Assembly: GCF_963675165.1 (NCBI RefSeq)
Contig: NC_087390.1
Coordinates: 4,039,301-4,103,300 of the forward strand
Direction: 5' to 3'
Length of the DNA stretch: 64,000 bases
DNA from: Halichondria panicea
Lineage: Eukaryota > Porifera > Demospongiae > Suberitida > Halichondriidae
Positions 56,879-64,000 of this stretch are shown here, one piece after another (the first letter of the stretch is position 1; each line of letters begins with the position of its first letter). A model generated the notes under the pieces. It saw only the letters and a program-made list of their open reading frames with translations. It was not told the DNA's origin and ran no database searches. The position numbers and the translations under genes were made by a program.

Positions 56879-57495
56879 TGTTAAGGCCTGGGTCAGGCAC
56901 TGATAAAGATTCATTGACTACATTTTATGTAGATGATGTAGATGATGTAGTGTTAATGAGATTCATAATATTATTCATTGCACGACGTCTAGCTGCTAGA
57001 AACTATTATAGATTATCTTTGGCAACAAATACGGCGGACTTAAACAAGGGCCCTCATGTTTCCTTGATGGGAAGGAAAACTTTCTGCTTCTTTAGCCACT
57101 CTAGAGGTAGGCTATTTTGTGTATCTCAGAATCCCATCAAGGATACTAGTACCTAGCTAGCCCTAGTGATATTGGCATCTTTCAACGCCGTATTTGCAGT
57201 TCTCATCTGAAAGTGGCATGACATCATCGTCGAACCTTGATAGCACCTTACCAAATGCCGTCTGAGTTTTTGCTGGTCCAGTGTCAGCGTGTTTAAAGAG
57301 TCTCCAACTAAGAGGTGGTATGCCCATGCAATAGCAAATAGGCCACAGTCATATGACTCTTGTTGTTGTTGGACAGGTGGACACTCTGCCAGTAAACCAA
57401 TTTCTTCACGTTGTGGTGGACTAAGTGTGGGATGGTAGAGCTGGAGTAGTTGATTTTCTACAGATCTAGGAAATTCCTTAGTGCCTGTCTATATA

Positions 57496-58661
57496 CAGTG
57501 CAACAACCAAAGAGAGTAGATTTTTTTTGTATTATTATTTTTCACATTTTGTGGCATATCTTCTGAAGTAAAGGTGATATGATCTATTTGAGTGCAGGTA
57601 CTGAAAGTTCAACTATTGGCGCTTCCATTGGACCACCACCTGTTACATCATATGATATCATCACTATGAAATGGCTGTCTAAAGATGTGTACCTCCGAAA
57701 ATATGTTAGGAATAGAAGTAGGATCTGAAATTTGTTGTGACTATATTGCTCATCTTTTGAGCTTCAACGGAAGTCTGGGCTACTAGTAAGTTCTGAGAAA
57801 TACTGCATTTTGTTGTTTTTTGGTGGCAAATATGTTAGGAATACAACTTTCGATTTTATGCTAGTTAAGGTCTGATTTTTGAGAAGGATGTACTACAATA
57901 GTGTAAAATTCATTTGCACTAACTTACAAGAGCTAGACAAGTCTCTTCTTTGCTAGAGTGGCCCTTCTTGTCAAAAATGGTCCGTTTTGCTGACGTATGC
58001 AATGATATTCATTGATTTGTGACATCACAAATTGTTATTTGCTATTTGCTACATCCAAAGGTCATGTGATGTCTACCTGCAAATACACAGTTGGTGTTGG
58101 TCATTCTGTGTCACAGGGGCGTGGCAATTGAGCCTTATACGTAGGCAAATCGCCCCAAAAGTCATAAAAAGCACTGTTTTTGACAAGATGGGAGGCTAGC
58201 CTAACTCCTGTAAGTTAGTACAGATGAAAAGTACACTATTGTAGTACATGCTGCTCAAAAATCAGACCTTAACTAATATAAAATCGAAAGTTGTATTCCT
58301 AACATATTTGCCACCAAAAAACAACAAAATGCAGTATTTCTCAGAACTTACTAGTAGCCCAGACTTCCGTTGAAGCTCAAAAGATGAGCAATATACTCAG
58401 GTACATGCACAACAAATTTCAGATCAAAATAAGCTACTTCTATTCCTAACATATTTTCGGAAGTACACATCTTCAGACAGCCATTTTATACTGATGATGT
58501 CATGTGATGTAACAGGTGGTGGTCCAATGGAAGCGCCAATAGTTGAACTTTAAGTACCTGCACTCAAATAGATCATATCACTTTTACTTTAAAAGATATG
58601 CCACAAAATGTAAAAAATGTGTACCAAAAAAAAAAATCTACTCTCTTTGGTTGTTGCACTG
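57496..58661. mobile_element. 1166-bp foldback element with ~430-bp inverted arms
   Basis: The left arm 57496 to about 57925 and right arm about 58215-58661 are reverse complements at roughly 90% identity, from CAGTGCAACAACCAAAGAGA inward, with about 290 bp of loop. TA flanks both ends (57494-57495, 58662-58663). It interrupts the Ulp1 exon of the Ginger-like gene between the His and Cys motifs. Non-coding. A solo arm is at 50100-50291. Confidence 0.9.
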
Positions 58662-59119
58662 TAGACACTGCCTTCAATACAACTTGTCAGGATCCAGTGA
58701 TGACGTTCTGGCACAAACAGTATCTGCACTCCTAATATATAATAAAAAGAATTGTTTCATAATCTTGAGACAGTTTACATAACTCACCTTGAACCCTCGA
58801 ACCCTCGTGCGCTTGTCCAAATCAATTGGGCGAAAACCAAGACGAAACTGCACTTTAAGTGACGATTGCAACCCAGATGTTTTGGAGAATTGGCCACTTA
58901 AAAGTATCATTGCAGCATCCACATGCTTGTCAGACAGCATGCCTGTTGGGGCTAGTAGTATCTCTCTGTCATGTGCCGTGAGAGAGAGCTCATTGACCCA
59001 CTGTACTTTGGTCTATGATAAGGTAAGAATAGTACAGTAAAGGTACAGTAACAGACAAAAGATAATTGATTGAGACACAACACTCACCTTCTTGAAAACA
59101 TCCTTAGTCTTACATTTGT

Positions 59120-59400
59120 TTGACTTAGGGTCTCTCTTTGGTGGCTGTGGGTCGTCTCTCTCTGGTGGCTGTGGGTCCTCTTTCTTTGGTGGCTGTTGGT
59201 CGTCTCTCTCTGGTGGCTGTGGGTCGTCTCTCTTTGGTGGCTGTGGGTCGTCTCTCTTTGGTGGCTGTGGGTCTCTCTGGTGGCTGTGGTGGGTGTGGGT
59301 CGTCTTTCTTTGGGTCGTCTTTCTTTGGTGGCTGTGGTGGCTGTGGGTCGTCTTTCTTTGGTGGCTGTTGGTCGTCTCTCCGATCGCCTTCTGGTGGCTG
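59120..59400 (-). repeat. 24-bp coding minisatellite (RDDPQPPK)
   Basis: About ten head-to-tail units of 24 bp (plus strand TCTCTCTTTGGTGGCTGTGGGTCG with one-base changes). In the minus-strand gene frame each unit is RDDPQPPK/E, a flexible linker between the integrase and Ulp1 parts. Because 24 is a multiple of three, copy-number change keeps the frame, but some units are irregular. The plus-strand open frames here are shadows. Confidence 0.85.
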
Positions 59401-61067
59401 TTTATTGTCTCTAGACAAGCTCCTTTCATTAAACAACCTTTCATTAAACAACTTCAGCCGACAGACATTCGCCTTCTTCTTGAGTATTTGACCAGAAAGG
59501 TTTTTTAGCTCATATAAGCCCTTACCTATATATACATATAATAATATATATAATTATATATAGTGCATGTGAATTCATTTTAGCTGTATAACATACAGGC
59601 TGTATAGATATAACTATTATCACTAAAATAATAATAATAACTTACCTAAATCTCGGTTGATGAAATATATGGACCTAGTCATCTTGAGTCCAGTTTTCCT
59701 CCCTTCCTTCCTCTGCTTTTGAGCAGTATTCTCCAGCAAAACCTTCATACCCACGCTAAGTGTGCTGACATACGTTTCTTTTTGTTTGCCTTGTGCTGAC
59801 TTGATGTTAACACTTCTTCACGGCTCTTCAAAAGATGTTCAATAACTTCTTCTGGGGTTCTGCTCACTATCAATCGGCAAACGCATCTCAGCTTCTCAGC
59901 TTGGAAGAGCATGAAGTAAGGAGAATGCTTAATTGATGCCTGACGCAATGCCCTATATCCCATGAGAATCATGTTGATCTTCTCGTCCCAGTTATCTTGG
60001 TTGTCATTCACAGTCTTAGCCAAACACCTAGAAAGAGTCTGGTTAAACCGCTCAGTTAATCCATTTGTCTGAGGGTGGTAAGCGCTAGTGATTCTATGCT
60101 GGGTGTTGGTTTTCTGGTACAACTGGGCTGAGAGTGTTGACGAATTCCCGACCCTGGTCAGTGATGATGACTTCTGCACAGCTCATTCTGCACATAACCT
60201 ATTAAGGCACATAACCTATTAAGAGAGATTGATTTGCTGTAAATGATGTGCATAATAATTATTGCTATAGTGCACTTACAGAGTAAAGGAATTTAGCTAC
60301 TCCATGTGCTGTCTTGTCTGGTAGTGGGGCTGCTTCCGCTGAAATAGTCGGTGAGCGTTATGACATACTTGTTGCCCCTGGGTGTCTCAATCCATCCCAA
60401 CTGTATGCCAAACCTTTGGTGTCACTGGTATTGGGTGGAGAGTTGATGCTGGTTTTAGTAGTCTAGGATTGGTACACTGGCACTTGGTACATGTTTTCAC
60501 CTATAAGAAATAAGTATATCATGCAAATACACTAAAAGCAATACTATTATAGTAAAGTCCGGCTTCACTTACATATTCTTTGACTTCATTTGTTTGACCA
60601 GGCCAGTAATACTTGGCTGTCGATGTCCAATGTTCTGTTGACTTCCATATGACTTGGATCATGGATTGCTCCTATAATCCTTTTCCTCTGCTCCTTGTCT
60701 TCCACAACAAGCCTCTTCTCATCACCTTTTTTGAAAATGTAATACTGCATGTAACAGTATGTAGACATAAATATAATTATAGCGATAACTATATGTATAA
60801 TATCTAGGTCTCTTACGGGTAGATCCAACATAGTACAATTCTCCATCCACTGTATCAAAGCATTTAACTCTCCGCCTCAGGGAACGCTTGTCTTCTTTAC
60901 TAAAGGATGAAGGGTACTCGTTCCTGCTTATGAGAGCATGAATAACTTCAAAGGTAAATCTTCCTTCACTTTTGGATTCCATGGTAGATTTAGTAACATG
61001 CCTGCTAACATATTTGCTACTTTTATACACTCTCTGACAGGATCTGAGGTGAGGGTTCACAGATAAC

Positions 61068-61252
61068 TAATAGCTAGAAGTCATAGTGTCATAGCACTCC
61101 CTTTGCTTTGTCCATTAGTATCATGCATACATTAGTATCATGCATAGATAAGTCAGCTAATAGCCAGAAGTCATAGAGTGTCATAGCACTCCCTTTGCTT
61201 TGTCCATTAGTATCATGCATAAATAAGTCAGCTAATAGCCAGAAGTCATAGT
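61068..61252. repeat. Tandem ~75-90-bp repeat
   Basis: TAATAGCTAGAAGTCATAG, TGTCATAGCACTCCCTTTGC, TTTGTCCATTAGTATCATGC, ATAAGTCAGC: two full units (61068-61156, 61157-61231) and a partial third. The first contains an extra 17-bp duplication (CATTAGTATCATGCATA). Confidence 0.85.
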
Positions 61253-61277
61253 AAGTCCGTAAGCGCTTTTTGTTCCT

Positions 61278-61440
61278 GCAGAAAAGAGGGGGGGCCTAGA
61301 ATGTTAACAGTTTGGACCCCCTGGGGGGCCTAAACTGTTAACTGTTAACATTCTAGGCCCGGGGGGCCCAAAATTTTGAAATTCTAGGCCCGGGGGGGGC
61401 CCAAAATTTTATGACACCGGGCCTTAGGGGTTTTCTTTAT
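61278..61440. repeat. GC-rich palindromic segment
   Basis: GGCCTAGAATGTTAACAGTT at 61290 is complementary to AACTGTTAAC...ATTCTAGGCC at about 61330-61359, with a duplicated TGTTAAC. Then ATTCTAGGCCCGGGGGGCCC-like blocks repeat twice with AAAATTTT. Markedly more GC-rich than its surroundings; a foldback end or inverted duplication. Confidence 0.7.
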
Positions 61441-62090
61441 TTCTCATCACTACATTATCTCATCACTACATTATTTTTGTAACTAGCAATGATTATCACT
61501 AGCCAATGAAAAAAGAACATGAAACAATTATTGTAGCTAAAAGTATCTATGTCTTATAATCCAATGAATGCTAGCTATTATTGTAGCTAGGTCTGAGGTC
61601 AGCTGGATAAATTTTAGCGTCAAGTTTTGCATAGCTTCCAGGTTTCAACTTCTCTTTTGGGAAAAACTCTTCGAGTCGCCCTGCCCCTTTATTCGTATAA
61701 TAAGAAACAGCAGACTATATGGGTTTCCTGATGCTGCAGTATACAGCAGGCAATAATTCCCTGGCAGTGGCAACCAAATTTTTAATTGTCGATTCCTTTA
61801 TTGCTACTGAGGATGGCAGCCTCTATTGTTCAGACTCCTGACCTGGTCAATCATGAGAGACACAAGAGGAGAGACAACAAGAACAACACTTTTGTCAACA
61901 AGAGGTCTTACCTAGCTTGTAGTCCATTAAAAAGGGTAGCAACTGATAGCGGAGAGACTTAATTACCATACCACGTCCCTTCAGAGCCTGGGCTTTTTTC
62001 TTGCCCACGACACTATTAATTATTGCACCTTGGAATTATCTCTCCATGGTGGTAGCTCAGCCATGTCACTGTCTGGCAGAAGACTTGCAG
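61441..62090. other. Intergenic, no gene seen
   Basis: Plus frame 61568-61756 has no recognisable motif. A short TCTCATCACTACATTATC duplication near 61443-61472. Confidence 0.45.
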
Positions 62091-62093
62091 ATC

Positions 62094-62172
62094 CTGCCTG
62101 GAAACACAATTATGTTATGTATATTGTTTCCAGGCAGGAATTAATATGTATATATAATTGTGTTTCCAGGCA
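62094..62172. mobile_element. Small hairpin element
   Basis: TGCCTGGAAACACAATTAT and ATAATTGTGTTTCCAGGCA are exact inverted arms around about 40 bp that itself contains TTGTTTCCAGGCAGG. A MITE-sized 78-bp fold. Confidence 0.65.
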
Positions 62173-62533
62173 TCTGTACATATGGGCTAACATGGTTAAT
62201 TATACCTTGTGTCATTGCTCCAGAGAACCACAGAGCGTCGCTGCTGCAAGGCCACACTGTAAAAACAAGTGGGTTGTTTCAACTGACACTCTCCAAATGA
62301 CATGCTACACGTGTGTCAAATTGAAGGTGTGTCGTTGACCCACTTCTAGCGGGTCAGTTTCCAATTAATGCCATTTCAATCTCATAAAATAACAAAAATA
62401 AATAATGACGAGTCTATAGCATAATTATAACTGATAATGAAACAAGTGTTCAGAAGTGTTTGCAAAAATTGCGTAAAATAATGGTGAAAAAAATATTATA
62501 AGTTGTGAACGCATTGTACATACCTATTTCGGA
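62173..62533. other. Intergenic, no gene seen
   Basis: No supported feature. Confidence 0.45.
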
Positions 62534-63263
62534 CCAGTATTAAGATTCAGACAGCACTGTAAATGCCTTGACAACGACTAGAAAAAATAATCAGACCGCA
62601 AAAATAAAAAGGATAGTCATGTAGAATAATAGCATACAAAATCCAATGTGTGTATGTGTTGTGGTGGTAAAACTGCTATAACAAATTAAATTGATAGGAA
62701 ATGTACCTCAAATTTGTGCCGGCAGAATAATAATTCAGAATAATTATGCTGATGGCTAGAAAAAAGAATCAGACCGCACAAATAAAGCAGTTTGAGGATA
62801 GCCTACATGTAACATTACAAATCCAATGTGTTGTGGCAAAAAATGTGGAAAAAAAATTATAACAAATTAAGGAAACGTTCATCAGGGGGACCAGTATTAA
62901 GATTCAGACAGCTAGCTCACTTTGAGGGTGGTTAGGAAGGCCTACCTGCATGTGCCTGCATGTGTTGTGGCAAAAAATGTGGTACTTGTATGTACGGTTA
63001 TAATAATTATAACAAATTAAGGCCTCAAATTTGTGCCCTGACAGGGACCAGGGACCAGTATTAAGATTCAGACAGCTAGCTCACGGCCTACCTGCAGAAG
63101 AATAATTATGAGCTACAATAATAGTTATTTATTTATTAGTACTGTACCTTGACAACGGACAACGGTTAGTAAAAAGAATCAGACTGCACACATAAATGCC
63201 AGTGTATGTGTTGTGGCAAAAAATCTTAGCTATAACAATAGGAAACGTATCACAATCGAAGGA
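62534..63263. repeat. Degenerate tandem repeat, about four units
   Basis: Units of about 160-215 bp share GGACCAGTATTAAGATTCAG (62534, 62888, 63051), AGAATCAGACCGCACAAATA, GTGTTGTGGCAAAAAATGTG and ATAACAAATTAAGGAAACG in the same order. They are heavily diverged, with insertions. No coding sequence. Confidence 0.75.
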
Positions 63264-63680
63264 GTCTGCCATTGTTGAGGAAGGAGAATTACTGACTCAT
63301 CAGCCGTAGAGTCTATCAATTCTGCAATAATTACATATTAATAAACTGTAGTTTCAGAGTTGAGGGTGGTTCCAGCAGTTCAATTCTTTGAAGTGTCTTG
63401 ACTGTACTGTACTATACTTGGTTGGCTAGCTACCATTTAAACAGTCTCACTCGTTGCTATGTCACATTTGTTGCCAGGGACATAATTATGAAGTATGATT
63501 TTTACAAGTGATTGTGTGTTTAATGTACATTTATATGTAATGTACATAAGAAAGGACACATGTGTAATGTGTCGTTTTCATTCAGTGGGTCAAAACGACA
63601 TACTTTTAGCTGTGATAAACCTTTCTGGAGGGCAGCTTGGCACATGTGTAACACGCTACACGCGTGCACATCTCTTTTTA
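63264..63680. other. Intergenic, no gene seen
   Basis: AT-rich; nothing supported. Confidence 0.45.
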
Positions 63681-63683
63681 CAG

Positions 63684-63910
63684 TGCAGGGCTCACAGACG
63701 TCACTGCAGCAAGAGAGGGGCCAGGGTTCACATACGTCGCTGCAACCAGGGTTCACAGACGTCACTGCTGCGCAAGAGAGGGGCCAGGGTTCACAGACGT
63801 CGCTGCAACAAGAAGGCCAGGGTGGGTCGCTAGAGGGGCCAGGGTTGACAGACGTCGCTGCAACAAGAAGCGTCGCTGCTGCAAGAGAGGGGAGGGGCCA
63901 GCCAGGGGTC
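63684..63910. repeat. GC-rich ~35-bp minisatellite
   Basis: Units of GGGTTCACAGACGTCGCTGC, AACAAGAGAGGGGCCA with truncations, about seven copies, starting at 63684. Open frames on both strands across it are composition artefacts. It continues to the window edge in weaker form. Confidence 0.85.
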
Positions 63911-64000
63911 ACATCACACAGATTAGATGGAACCTGAGTTAGATGGTGCAACAACAATGCATATATTATAGCAATGGCCACAATGCACACATCATAATTA

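Larger units (their letters stand above)
57209..60982 (-). pseudogene. Integrase-Ulp1 protein of the Ginger1-like element, broken
   Basis: Exons on minus. i 60982-60817: MESKSEGRFTFEVIHALISR. ii 60744-60573: zinc-finger linker RKRIIGAIHDPSHMEVNRTL, AKYYWPGQTNEVKEY. iii 60500 to about 60280: VKTCTKCQC, HTVGMD and TLTDYFS (first integrase Asp region), DKTAHGVAKFLYS. iv about 60206-59646: IITDQGREFVNTL (second Asp), SAYHPQTNGLTERFNQTLSR (Glu), GPY/F remnant LGPYI. v about 59515-59088: ILKKKANVCRLKLFNER, then RDDPQPPK repeats. vi 59012-58788: WVNELSLTAHDREILLAPTG, DKHVDAAMILLSGQFSKTSG. vii 58731-58664 and 57495-57209: VQILFVPERHHWILTSCIEG (Ulp1 His), PPVQQQQESYDCGLFAIAWA (Gln, Cys), split by the foldback. 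An 8-bp duplication (58791-58806) breaks phase vi-vii; one copy removed joins KRTRVQ to GVQILF. Other shifts and stops occur. Confidence 0.78.
56879..61045 (-). mobile_element. Ginger1-like DNA transposon
   Basis: The 3' end TGTTAAGGCCTGGGTCAGG starts at 56879 and has the TGTNR start reported for Ginger1. The MITE at 14460-14888 shares this end. The encoded order (H2C2, integrase, GPY/F, then Ulp1 protease) is also known from Ginger1 elements, which carry Gypsy-like integrases with introns but no reverse transcriptase. None of gag, protease of the retroviral type or reverse transcriptase is present here. The 5' terminus was not located; the sequence past 61045 turns into tandem repeats. Nested inside is the 1166-bp foldback. 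Confidence 0.65.

Noticed and set aside
59092..59508. Plus-strand frames rich in Gly, Trp and Val (up to 138 codons)
   Set aside because: Shadows of the minus-strand RDDPQPPK minisatellite inside the Ginger-like gene.
60586..61060. Interpreting the integrase as part of an LTR retrotransposon with the gag at 49360
   Set aside because: Opposite strands, 10 kb apart, no reverse transcriptase or 3' LTR, and the integrase gene has introns and a fused Ulp1 domain.
63495..63990. Open frames on both strands up to 156 codons
   Set aside because: Produced by the GC-rich 35-bp minisatellite; no domain or splice context.
1..64000. tRNA or rRNA genes
   Set aside because: No box A/B pair with a cloverleaf and no rRNA core motifs were seen; the only tRNA-related sequence is the retroelement primer-binding site at 49259. 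A covariance-model scan would be decisive.

Overview
This window is eukaryotic and animal-like, most plausibly from a sponge or another early-branching invertebrate. It is AT-rich with runs such as ATAATTATAATTAT, has no bacterial operons or long uninterrupted ORFs, carries GT-AG introns of about 60-70 bp (longer in places), and is filled with DNA transposons of families common in sponge, cnidarian and fish genomes. The taxon is an inference; no rRNA, tRNA or marker gene is present to fix it.

Layout. 0-7 kb: GT-rich minisatellite, a 1.6-kb inverted-repeat region, and a broken IS630/Tc1-type (DDE_3) transposase. 7.15-10.12 kb: a hAT element with recognisable ends and a broken transposase. 11.8-13.8 kb: a CACTA-type (Transposase_21) remnant. 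14.4-17.7 kb: a MITE, a piggyBac-type non-autonomous element with exact TTAA flanks, a Harbinger-like Myb/SANT exon and an unrecognised minus-strand gene fragment. 22.8-26.7 kb: two copies of a DD35E integrase transposon, the second nearly complete. 26.8-31.7 kb: the best host-gene candidates, two convergent paralogues of an unrecognised family. One is on plus (26818-27872). The other is on minus (31681-28793) and ends in a tandem array of short symmetric-phase exons. A TA-flanked 843-bp MITE lies between them. 33-45 kb: MITEs, a MULE-like exon, a second CACTA fragment, a small unrecognised gene, nested inverted-repeat elements, a DUF3504-like fragment, a Tc1-type pseudogene and a pogo/Tigger-type MITE. 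46.5-48.5 kb: pieces of an unrecognised plus-strand gene. 48.9-49.7 kb: the 5' end of a Gypsy-like LTR element with a tRNA-Leu primer-binding site. 50.4-53.4 kb: a second DDE_3 pseudogene carrying a nested 777-bp element, then a Tc1-type pseudogene. 55-56 kb: a partial RecQ-like helicase. 56.9-61 kb: a Ginger1-like transposon gene (H2C2 zinc finger, integrase, GPY/F, RDDPQPPK repeats, Ulp1 protease) split by a 1166-bp foldback element. 61-64 kb: tandem repeats and minisatellites.

The most striking whole-window signal is a large number of short local direct duplications (mostly 8-18 bp, abutting or nearly so). At least six fall inside coding sequence, are not multiples of three, and break a frame that is restored when one copy is ignored. 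They hit both transposon genes and a host-gene candidate. This is either a real mutational process or a systematic assembly/consensus artefact, and it affects every gene model given here.

Most genes are transposon-encoded and broken. No operon-like cooperation is claimed. The functional units are the autonomous-looking transposases and the MITEs that share their ends.
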